Below, one piece after another: positions 9,496-20,300 of a stretch of 28,765 nt of DNA (positions are counted from its first letter, which is position 1; each line of letters opens with the position of its first letter). This stretch comes from Zancudomyces culisetae (Eukaryota > Kickxellomycota > Harpellomycetes > Harpellales > Legeriomycetaceae), in NCBI GenBank assembly GCA_001969505.1, contig LSSK01000596.1, forward strand, positions 1 to 28,765, read 5' to 3'. The notes beneath the pieces were generated by a model that was not told the DNA's origin, ran no database searches, and was given only the letters and a program-made list of their open reading frames with translations. The position numbers were made by a program, and so were the translations under genes.

Positions 9496-10896
9496 TTAAA
9501 ATGGATCAAAAGAAATGGAAGTCTTGGCCCAGTTGTAGTAGGGGTCAACAACAGTTGAGGCTGAGTAGCTAGACAAAATATCAGAGCGGGGATGAGCTTT
9601 TAATACGAACGGGGTAGAGCCGATGGAATAAAACATATTTGGGCCCAAATAGTCCATAGGCGAGTCGTACTGGTGTAAAGAAGCAAAAATACGAGATAGG
9701 TGTGGCATAAAATCAGCTTGGGCTAGAAATAACGAAAATTCTAGCTTCGAATAGACTAGAAACTCGTGCTCCAAAATAAGCTTTTTGTTGATTTCAAAGG
9801 TTCTCGCGCAGTTGGATATCAGCAATGGTAGGATATTTTTGGGATTGGCTTCGTTAACTTTGGTAGCCAAAACCAAACAGACCGCAGCCAGAATGTTTCG
9901 TTTGTTGGCATGTTTAAGTAATGCATTAATCCTTGCCTTATTACACAGCAGCAGCTTTTCATAGTAAACCATAGCCATAGCGACTGTTGAAAGCTCTATG
10001 TTCATGCCTAGTGCTATTCGTACCATCGATTTTTTTGTTCGTCTGATTCTGTCTATACTCAGTTTGTAACTGGCCAAGCGCGGATGCTTTTCCTTGAACC
10101 TGTCATTCAGCTCTGAGTATAATTCTTCTGCTCTGCTATACTGAACTACACTTGACATCATTCCTGTAAGTCCCAAAACGGTTTTGTTGAGTCCAGACCA
10201 AAGCCGTGGATCGTCTATTATATCTGCCGAGTATATATTCTCGTTGTAACTTTGCATTTCTTTAACTATAGCTCGCTTGTCCTTATTTTTTTTACCTTGT
10301 CCCATCCGCATATCCTTTCTGTATTCAGAAAGGCTGTAACTTGGTTTTAAAAGCCTAGAGTAGCTCTGCCACGTTTTTTTTATTTCTAGGGCTTGGTTTT
10401 TTTGTTTACCCAAATTTCCTTGCCTTTTTTTTTCTGTATTTTCTGTTTTTTTACTCCCCAAATTTGCTTTGACTTTAAATTCTCTTGCAGCATTAAACTT
10501 GAAAATACTGCTCCTTAGTATAATTTCTCCGCCATTATTGTAAAATTCGTACACCTGTGGTAAAAATTGATCCTCTTCATACTCCAATTGTTCTGCAACT
10601 TTGTTTATTCTCTCTATTTTTTCATGCTCGTGTGCTCTATCCCCTAGCACTTCCAAGCATTCGACGATCGGAGCCACAGCTGTTCGAATTTTACTCTTGT
10701 TTTCTTTCTCCTCCCCCTCAATACCCATTCCCTCATTTTCTTTTGTCTCACTTTTTCCAGCATCCAAAACTTTCGCGTTTTCTATCTCTGATTTTAGATT
10801 ACTAAAATATTCTTGTGTCCCCGCTCGTCTGGATTCTTTCGCCAACTGAACATACCGCTCTATATCTTGATCGAGATTACTCTCCAGGTCAGACAT
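9496..10896 (-). CDS. CABLES-like cyclin-box protein
   Basis: A 466-residue protein without introns, starting at ATG 10896. Residues 1-215 are polar and low in complexity. From about 218 the sequence follows the CABLES (Cdk5 and Abl enzyme substrate) family: an IIDDPRLW segment before the cyclin box, then the box at about 255-405 with SELNDRFKEKHPRL, LSIDRIRRTKKSM, STVAMAMVYYEKLLL, NKRNILAAVCLVLATKV and the second-fold region LILEHEFLVYSKLEFSLFLAQADFMPHL. CABLES proteins are known in animals as adaptors linking cyclin-dependent kinases to other kinases. In a fungus the partner is presumably a Pho85/Cdk5-type kinase, which is inference. A generic Pho80-like or B-type cyclin fits less well because of the FxEKxP and (T/S)VAMAxVYxEKL motifs. 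The C-terminal 55 residues are unassigned. Confidence 0.75.
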   Translation of the reverse strand: MSDLESNLDQDIERYVQLAKESRRAGTQEYFSNLKSEIENAKVLDAGKSETKENEGMGIEGEEKENKSKIRTAVAPIVECLEVLGDRAHEHEKIERINKVAEQLEYEEDQFLPQVYEFYNNGGEIILRSSIFKFNAAREFKVKANLGSKKTENTEKKRQGNLGKQKNQALEIKKTWQSYSRLLKPSYSLSEYRKDMRMGQGKKNKDKRAIVKEMQSYNENIYSADIIDDPRLWSGLNKTVLGLTGMMSSVVQYSRAEELYSELNDRFKEKHPRLASYKLSIDRIRRTKKSMVRIALGMNIELSTVAMAMVYYEKLLLCNKARINALLKHANKRNILAAVCLVLATKVNEANPKNILPLLISNCARTFEINKKLILEHEFLVYSKLEFSLFLAQADFMPHLSRIFASLHQYDSPMDYLGPNMFYSIGSTPFVLKAHPRSDILSSYSASTVVDPYYNWAKTSISFDPF

Positions 10897-13203
10897 TTTA
10901 AAGTAAAAGAATTGTGACTGCTACTAAGCAGAAGGTTCCTCCAGGTAAAATTTTCTTTGATATATTATTGTGAAGATCTGGATAGAATTCGTTCTTCCCG
11001 TATAGACTTGGTTATAATCCTTTATTCATGCTAATATTAACGATTCACATTTAATCCTTAAAATATGTTAACCAAGCGAAATTCAAAGCACAAAGTATGA
11101 AACAAAAATCTACCAGAACGCAAAAATATCCGTAAATTGGCCTTTAGTCAGTTAAATCACGGTTTATTACATAATTGAAGATATTTCTTATTTGCAGATC
11201 TAGGCTGTTGTTTTTCCAGCACTAATCCCCCCCTCCTCCGACAACCTCAGTCATGGTGTACAGACATTCACCATACTCATACACGAATACGCTTTCAAAG
11301 TGAGACCAGCACTATTTTTTTTCTAACAAAGCATAGACTTGAAATTCGATTATTTATGAGCAGGTTATAGCGTAAAAACTTTTTGAAAAGCGCTATTTTC
11401 GCTTTTTCAGATTATACCTCAAGAATAGAGTACCACCATGATAAAAAAAAACACATTAAATCAACTAGGTACCAATATACACTAACCACGTTCATATCTC
11501 TTCCAACATATTCAACCTTTAAAAGTATTATGATGTCTTATTCATGCCACTCCGCAGTTGTCACGATGAAGCTAAAAAGAAAAAATAAAGACAGAGTAGA
11601 TACTCCAAGTTTAAGTATCCAGTCTTGTCTGTTCCAATGGCCACTAGCTACACGTTCAATTGCAATAAAATGCTCTATCCCCACAAAATAATGGAAAAAG
11701 CTCGTTAGGCAAATCCAACTGATAACCACTCCAGTTAAAAATTATTGTTGGAAATGTATGCTAATGGATATAACCTGTTTCACCGCTTAGCAAATACATT
11801 TCAGCACATTAAAACATATAACCTATTACAGCGGGAAAAAAAAGCAACATTATTACATTCTATTATTTTATAAAAAGATCTAGCCACATAGGTTTTTTGT
11901 TAATCTCTAAAATAGCTCAAGTCTATACCTCAACGATATTTCCTTTAAAAGTGTAAAACTATTTTTTATTTCGAACCTCATCCGTGTGAGAATTAGCGGA
12001 TACGGTTAACCAAATCCCCCTATTAACTACCTTTTTAAGTAGCCTATTTCATCTTTGCAAAAGTAACGCAAAAATAGAATAAAAACGCCAAACAAAAAGA
12101 AAATACATTTCTGACAAAAACTGCTGGTGCGTAGTTGATTGGAAACTATGCTGATTGTAGATGGAGTTGGTTTCAAAAAATACAATTGTCTAACTAAAAC
12201 ACATGCCAAATTTAGGTGATCGGATTAACTTTGCTGATGCCAACCAATTCTTTTATCCTACCCTCTTAATCCGCCCATTTTTTTATATTCGTTCCTGAGC
12301 AGGAGTATAGTATAGGAAGTATAGTGAAGGACAAGTTGAGTTTCTCGCTTTTGTAACCAGGCTATTCAGTGTTGAGTTTATATTATATCAAACAAATAAA
12401 ACGTATGTGATATCAGTATAGTTTTAGCCGTAATATTTTTTTATACTGAAAGATTGCTTCAAAGTCCCAGCCAGAAACTGCAGCTGTTTAGGGCCGGCTA
12501 CTTTTATTAACTTGATGTATAAAAAAAATACTAAAAAAAGCACACGATAAAGATCCAACAACTTGTCATGTTTGAGTATAATAAAATAAAAATGGTAAAT
12601 TAAAAAGTGCTTTAGATGAACGCTGAGGTAGCAATTTCTGATTCAAAGTACGTTGTATCCTTGATAAGTCTGTTTATAAATAAAAGTGCAAATTTTGCAA
12701 TACACATTTAAATTGTGTTATACTCTTTATGAGCTTATAGAAAAAAGCGGATCATACTAGTATACTGTAGAATTAACTAAAAAGCGAATACATGTAATTT
12801 TAAAATAATCATTTTTTTCTGTACCTAGAAGACATATACAAGCATTTTATGGTAGCACTTGGCGAAAAGTAACAAGGTAAGCAAAATAACATAAATTAGT
12901 ATCTATACACGCATACTATGTGCATTCAGTAGTATCGGAAAGTATTCGAGTTTATTGAATGTTGACGGTTATGTATCCCAACTATTGTCGCCCCGATGCA
13001 AGTTGGGTAACATAAAGCACATATATGTCAATGTGAATCATTTTACAAAGATAAAATAAAAGTTTAAAGAGGGGTGTATTAAAAAGAAACATGTGTTTTG
13101 AACATTATTACTATCTTTAGGTCAACATAGGCATAGTTTTAGATAGAAGGGTTTAAGAGTACAATATAGCTTTAAATAGTATATCAGATTATTGTCATAC
13201 AAA
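10897..13203. other. AT-rich intergenic region between divergent genes
   Basis: About 2.3 kb separating the cyclin gene (-) from the large coiled-coil gene (+), so both promoters should be here. Short frames at 11383-11729 on both strands lack domain features. Long A/T runs are present, and no tRNA, repeat array or mobile element is recognised. Confidence 0.6.
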
Positions 13204-16200
13204 ATGCGTAAGCTCTTGGTAAGTAGCTCATTTGTACCAAAAGATACTGGGTTGATGTTCCAGAACAAGAAAATAATGAGTTTTTTTTTTTGTTGGTACA
13301 GCTAGTATTTTCGATCTACTCTATTTGCACTAATGGTTCTGGTATTTTAACTATAGTTTAATGAAATTGGTGTTTTAATAATAGCTCGGAAATAAGCGAC
13401 ATTCTAGAAACATAGCGAAGCAAGAAGGCAAGGCGAAGAAAAGTGGAGGTATTGTTAAAATAAGAAGAACGAGCTCAACCGAAAAAAGAAATGAAAATGG
13501 TAATGAAGTACTATTCGATGATGGGCATGCGCTGAATGGTACCTGTGATAACAATATATATGATAAAGTGTCTGTGGAGACTTTCGGCCTTCAAAGACAG
13601 GGAAAAGTTAGGAAAAACAACTCTGGTTGGCGTGTAATGAGAAATAATAGCAAAGAAATACAAATAAAGCCAAGAGTTGATGGTAATGCTACAAGAAACG
13701 AACACGGAACGCCCAGTATAAATGATAGTGGCTCAAGACAAAAAGACATATTTTTCAAAAGTCTGGATGAAAACAATACTAATGAAATGTCATACAAGAG
13801 AGAAAATAGTCGTAATAAAATAGTAAACAGGAATTCCAACTTTATTGGAAAAAATGGCGGTATTCATACAGGCATTAAGGACAACAGCATGAAAAAAAAG
13901 CTTATAGACAAACTAAGTCCAAACGGGTTGGTAAATTATCTCGGTTTACTTTCTAAAAGAGAGTTGGGCAGAAGGTCAAGAGCACCATTAGTTAATAGAA
14001 CCAATAGTAAAAGTAAAAGTAAAGTGGCAAATAAAAAAAATTCCGATTCAAAAGCAGAATGCAAACTAGATACCAATATAACAGAAAGCGATGATAAAAA
14101 GACATCAGATGGCATTTTGTATGGGTTCAACTCTGTCGGTAAAGTTAAGATTAGACCCAGAAACTATGCTAACTTGGGTTTGTATACAGTTAAAAAATTA
14201 AAATCAAGAGTAAAAACACAGGCAAAGACAAAGATAAAGACAAAAAGCATGCCAAAAAATATCAGCGCAAATCCCAGTAGTGGTAGCGCTTTTGAAGATA
14301 GCTACGGAAAAATAAATGTCAATAAAATAATAACAAAAGAAGGCAAGGTTAGCTACTACAGCCTAACTAATTCGTATATCTTTTCATCATATCCTTCAAT
14401 ACCACATGACTCTGACAGCGATGTAGAAAAGTGTAAAGAAAGCATCGAGACAAAGTGTGTAGATGTTCCAGTTGCAAAAAAGTATGATGCCTTACCAACA
14501 AAAAAGGGTGGCAGCAAAGTGAAGCAATACTTTTCTAAAATGCGTCTGTATCAGAGCAAAACGCTCAATATTTTTGATATGATCAGCTTTGGTAAAAGCC
14601 ACAGTCCTCGATCTAGCTCAACAGCAGTAAAGGATAAAACTAATTCCGGTAAAAATAGTATATTTAGAAAATACGCTACAATTGCTTTTATTCAAAATGT
14701 AATTTCGAAACCAGTGAAAATATTCAGGAATACAAATGCAAATAAGCTAAATGAACGTAGCAGGCAGTTGCTTGAGCGTATTAAGGGGAAGAACAAACTT
14801 AAAACAACCAAAAACATAAATAAGATGTCTGATTATATAATAAAGCAAGGTATACTTGGTTCTCTAAACAGGAGCAGCGAGAAATGCGCTTATATAAAGG
14901 ATAGTGATAGCGAACCCGAGCAAACCAAGAGCCTAAATGACATTCCTGATTGTAAAATAGGACAAGATATGATGAATACTTCAGATAAAATTGAAGGGAA
15001 ATTTATATACATAAAGAATAGCGATAATGGGCTAGTAAAAAAAAGAACTATAGAGGAAATCCTTAATACATCAAACAGGTATACTGGATTATTGAATAGA
15101 AGAAAGAGCAATGATATTGGTATTGAAGCTTATGATAGAAGTGATATTGCAGAGGGTTGGGACTGTGATACTACGACCAGAAAATTGAGTAACAACGAAA
15201 ATGGGAATAAAAATAAAAATGCGAATAAAAGTACAAGTGAAGGTAAAAGTGAAAATCAAAAAGAAAATCAAAAAGAAAATGAAAGTGAAAGCGAAAGTGA
15301 AAGTAAAAGTGAAAGCGAGAATAAATGTGAAAATGAAAGCGAAAAAGAAAAAGAAAAGAAAAAGGAAAGAAGAAATTGGTTCAGTCAACTGAAGACCAAT
15401 TATACTGGTATAGAAGATGAGGATAGTGGTACAGTTTCTGGAATTCGACATATTTCCATCCCAAGTCGAAACCCATTATTAATAAACCAGAGTCTAATTA
15501 AAATTAAGCGTAATTCCCATAGCAATACCAAACCCACCATCAGCCAACAAGGTAAATACTACACCAATCTAACAAGTAAAACAAAAAATACTCTACAACA
15601 AAAACACAATCAAGATGTTTATACCAAATCTATTGAAGATATTGAAAATCACTCAAATGGGCTGTTGTTAGAGGAAAAAAAGTTCACATCCGAAAGTGGT
15701 GTTTTGACACACCCATCAAGCTTACCTAAACAAAACCTTCTATTAGGTATTACGCACAACACCGAAATAAGCGGTGAACAAAGAGTACAGATATTGGATA
15801 GCAGAGATAGAGCAGCAGGGCTAATGCTAACAGATGAAAACAGTTTACCAAGCACAAAATATTCTGAAAGCAATAGCATACTTGATAGGATAAAAAGGCT
15901 GCAAATACACGGAAAAGAAGTGTTTTACGGCGTTGGTGGTGTTGGAAGTATTGACAGTTCTAGTCTAAGATTTGAACCAACAGAGAACAAAATACCTTCT
16001 CCCGAAAGTGTTATGGTATATAATGTCGAAATCAAAGACGGAAGTGCATTAGGAACACCAGTGACATCGACAACAGTGGCAACAACTACAGCCATGCCAA
16101 TAGTAATGCCAAAGACAAACGTCGACAGCATACAAGTAAGCACAAATACAGAGAAACCTGTGAACATAGAAAAAAGTGTAGACACGCAGCCTACACCAGG

Positions 16201-17353
16201 CACATCAACATCTGAGGAAACTATGAGCGACAGTGAGATGTACACAGATGTCAGCTCATCAGGTGAATCGTCTCAGGAATACATGCGCGAAGTAATAGCT
16301 ATATTAAAGCGAGATAACGAAAATCTGGTTCAAATAAACACAGAGTACAATTGTAAAATAAACGAATTGAGTACCAAACTTGGTGTATATAACAATGAGG
16401 CTCAAAAACATATCCTAACACTAAGAAAAATAATTAAAATGTTTGATGATAACAACCTACCTGACCCACTTGACGATGATAACACAAACCTTGATACTAA
16501 TGAGGATAGTGGTTGTGAGTCCACTAATGGAAAAGGAAAGGGTGGGAAAGCGCAAGAAAAGGGTTCAGTCGAGTTATTACACACGCTGTTGAGAAAACTG
16601 AACAGCGAAATTGTGCCAAACAACAGTAATATTATGGAAATAATGGAATTTGAAAGACGGCTAGGACAACTCCAGCAAAAAAATGTAGAAAGAATAAAAC
16701 GGCAGCTCGAACTTGTCAAGAAGGAAAACAATGACCTCAAAAAAAAAGGAGCTTCGGAAACATCACTGATGTTGCCACCACCAAGACAAAAAGTATCAAT
16801 GCCCCTTTTGTCGTCAATAGGAATACAAACACCAAAGGTAATTACATACAGCAAGAGCCATGACCAAAACAAAAGAGATGTGGTTTTGCAGACCAGCACC
16901 GATATGGTCAAAATAATGGACAAGGAAGACTATGAGATTATTGTGCAGGGTCAGCAGATGTTGCTAGAAGTCAACGAGAGATTAGAACTAGAAAACCAAC
17001 GGTTAAAAAACCGCGTGAAAAGCATAGCTAGAACCAAAAGCAGTACAAACAGTCTTCATGATGGAAATGACAATGAGCGTTCTGAACTAGACAAAACGCG
17101 ACAGAATGATTGTTGTTTTGCCACAATGTTTGTTCATGCACTAGTGGCAGTGGCGGTATTCATCCTCATGTTGGTAGTATTTGAAGGAGAAAATGACAGT
17201 GAAAGGGAGCTAAACTACTTAAATTACATTACTTCGATAAACAAAAAAAAGAAGCGGATAGTAGTAGTAGATTCAAAACTAGATGAATCGCCTAAACTGC
17301 CGCATGAAAGGTCAGGGATGGGAATTAAGGTGAAAGATATAATGAAGTTCTAG
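13204..17353 (+). CDS. Large low-complexity coiled-coil protein with C-terminal membrane segment (unrecognised)
   Basis: Spliced model: micro-exon 13204-13218 (MRKLL), exon 13306-13341, main exon 13385-17353; 1339 residues. Both junctions are phase 0; without splicing the main frame is open upstream only to a TAG at 13382-13384 and has no early ATG. The N-terminus becomes signal-anchor-like (MRKLLYFRSTLFALMVL). Residues to about 950 are polar, with Lys/Ser/Asn-rich stretches and a hexamer-encoded Ser-Glu/Lys-Glu tract at 15240-15370. Three coiled-coil segments follow at about 982-1018, 1099-1140 and 1199-1233, separated by linkers containing IGIQTP and VVLQTS. A membrane segment at about 1262-1285 is followed by a basic tail of about 54 residues. 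I recognise no family. A tail-anchored tether or envelope-associated coiled-coil protein is possible. The main exon is certain; the two micro-exons are less so. Confidence 0.7.
13219..13305 (+). other. Intron 1 of the large coiled-coil gene (87 bp)
   Basis: Donor GTAAGT after a five-codon first exon; a T-rich tract precedes the acceptor. Two acceptors lie four bases apart (GGTACAG and CAGCTAG). Only the second gives a frame that reaches the next donor in the correct phase. Confidence 0.5.
13342..13384 (+). other. Intron 2 of the large coiled-coil gene (43 bp)
   Basis: Donor GTATTT, acceptor TTAATAATAG directly before CTC GGA AAT, where the long open frame begins. The phase is 0 on both sides. 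It is the shortest intron in the window. Confidence 0.6.
15199..15374 (+). repeat. Hexamer-period tract inside coding sequence (GAAAGT/GAAAGC/AAAAAG)
   Basis: Six-base units of the GAAAGT/GAAAGC/GAAAAA type encode an alternating Ser-Glu, then Lys-Glu, stretch of the large protein. The opposite strand and another plus frame are open here only because of the repetitive composition. Confidence 0.75.
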
Positions 17354-20300
17354 TATAAAATTCCGTTGGAGTAGTACTGATAAGTATCATAAAGCTTTGT
17401 AGAGATGGCATCCACGGATTGGGAAATCAGCTTGTCGACAGAACCCTCAATTTCAGAGATAGGTGTATGTAGCATTAGACGCGATTTCAAGTTGGAAATC
17501 AACAAAGAGTTGTCAATGTTGTTGGGATAATTGCTGGGGTTATGACCTTTTTCGTCTTTTGAGAGATGATTTGAGGTTTTCTTGGGCGAAGTGAGTGCTT
17601 CTTTGATTTTCCCAGGAGAGATAGTATTGGGATTGGGAGTAGGAGTAGGAGTAGAAGTAGAAGTAGGGGTGGGCTGAACTGGATTCGCGGGACCAGGGAG
17701 TACAGTAGAGTTTTTAGCAGGAGAACGAACACCGTGGGCAGGGCTGGTATTGGAAGCAGAACCATTGACCATTGGTGTAGGAGGGGCAGGGTCGGGGATG
17801 GCAGTAGTTTTGTTTAGATTTGGATTTGAAGATGTAGAATTAGTATTTGCAGAGCTAATAAAGCACTCAAAGTCGCTATCAAACGACAGAATTTCAATTA
17901 GGTAAAGAATCGACTGCCAATGTTTTCTAATAGCAATAAATGCATCAATTAGAAGCTGTCTAAACTCTAAAAAGATAGCATTATTGCTTCCACTGAAATC
18001 GATAGAGTCTGAGTTAGGGCTGAGGTCGGAATTAGGGTTGGGGTTAGGGTTGGGGTTAGGGTTGGGGTTAGGGTTGGGGTTTGAGTTAAGATTAGGGTTG
18101 GGGTTGGGGTTTGAGTTGGTATTGGTATTGTTAACACTATAGTTTGTATTTGTAACTCCAAGAATCCACAAGTATTCACTGGTTAGCTTGAATGGAGCAG
18201 TTTCAAAACCAAGATTTCCAGGGCTATTATTAAACATAAACCCAAAATCAATATGAACAATGTGACCAGAAGACAAAAGCAGAATGTTTCCGTTGTGGCG
18301 ATCTTTAAGAAGCATCAGATAAGTCAGAATTGAATAGCCAGCAAGCGAGCGCATAAAATTGAGTTGAGCACGTTTGTATGTAGAGGTGTCAGGAGTACCG
18401 TAGGTTTTGATAAAATGTGTATACAGATTAGCCGTTTTTTTCTTTATTGAATGGATAGAATTGGAGTTTGTAATTGTTTGTATTAACCCAGCATTGCTTC
18501 CCGTAGCAATTATCTTGTAGCTCTGCAAATAAATATCAACATTTTCTTTCTTGAAGATGTCCTGCAAAATATTAATCGCTCGAATAGCCATCATCTCTTG
18601 TCGCAAGTCGCCGCCTTCCTTGACAATAATCGAATACAGGTTCCAGTTTTTGTGGTTTCCATATGGCGAAGTGTTTTTTATTCGCTGTTTTTTGGCCTTA
18701 AAGTCTTCACTTAGCACCTTTGAGCTTAAATCCTCTTCAAATTCATCCGAACTCTTCCCATCTGTCACAAATTGCTCCAACTCCTCGACTTCTTGAGCAT
18801 TCGCACCTTCTAGTTTGTATAGCTTTCGTTTTATTTTCAGCTTTTGCTTTTCAAGCACCTCTATTTCATCCAGAATCCGCTTCCTTATAGTATCCATTAT
18901 CTTGCTAGAATCAACTACCTTTGTGATCGTTGTCGAAGTCCTCTCTAGTTTACCTACTGCATTGTCCTCGCTTGTTTTTTCAATTCTTATTGGCAAATAA
19001 TCGCTAAGTTTTCTTGAATAATAGCCTCCCTTCTCACTTTCGGGTTTCTCGGAATGTGAATTTGGTGTGCTGCTGCGGGTACTAGTTCCGACTTTTCTAT
19101 CCATACCAACGCCACCGGAATATACACTGTGTTTTTCTGTTTCGGTTGTTGTTATGTTGTTCCCTACAATCTGTCGCTGCTTATTTAGCTGTACCAACAA
19201 CATAACAGCCGTTGTTATTCTCTCTTGAACTTCTTTTTCTTCCTGCTTAATCTTTTTGAGTTCCTGTAATCTTTGCTCATCTACTTTGGGTTGGTCCACA
19301 GTCCCGGAACTAGACTTACCCTTCCCACTCGCACCTAAATCAACTGATTTTTCCCTCCCTTCCTCTTCACACTTTTCTTCATTTTTTTGTTCAAGCACCT
19401 CTACAAACATCAAGTATGGAGCATGCTCTGCACTATTGAGTACCACCGCATCCTCTACTGGTATTCTAACTATCCGCATATGCCCCTCCTCCCTCTCTTC
19501 ATCATCACCCTTTCCATGCTCACAAAACTGTGGAATACAGCCTGTATTTTTACTTAGAATTTCGTTCATGATTCGCAATTCGGCCTTCAACCCTAACTGA
19601 CGCTCATCTTTGTTCATTTTGAGCAACCTACTAGATATCTCATTGAATTTTGTCACCAGCATTATTGTATCCATGAAATACTGTCTATCTTTCAGCAACT
19701 TCTTCTTGCTAGCTAACCCAGTCTCCTCAATAAACATTCCTATTTTGTTCTCATCACTCGCTCGTTGGCCTTTTACAAGTCGATACACATGCTCCCCCAA
19801 TCCTGTCATCCGCTTCCTATCCTTGACAACACTCCCCTGTTCTCTTGCTGCTGCCATATCGCGTATTTGTGCTGATGAGTGTGACTCTCTTATATGTATC
19901 TCCTTGCCAGTTTTGGCCCCGATCTTGCTATACTTTCCCTCCAAATATGCCATCTCGCCTATCTTTCCAACAAGCTGCTCGTGCCCTCCCACACTTGCTG
20001 CTATCGCTGACATACCCACAAATGCCGCTTCTACATTTTCTTTTACCTTGATCTTTTCCATAAACAGTCTCCCCTTCCATCTATTCCATCTATTCTTGCT
20101 AGATTCGGTGTTCACCGTTAAGGGGCTCTCCTCCTGTAACTCCCGCAACATCACCCTAATCACTTCCTTCTTCCCATTTCCTAGCAGCTCTATCCTTTCT
20201 CGGTTAAACAGAATCTGCTGTAATTTGTTATTTAGCCGCAAACTGCTTTTGAATTTTTTTGAATTTGGCTGCTTTGATAGCCCAACTGTATAACTCTGGA

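Noticed and set aside
11538-11729. Minus-strand hydrophobic 63-codon frame
   Set aside because: It starts only at GTG, has no convincing splice sites, and hydrophobic frames arise easily in AT-rich DNA.
19610-20293. Long plus-strand frame of 227 codons
   Set aside because: It is antisense to the PI4-kinase, which has clear homology on the other strand.
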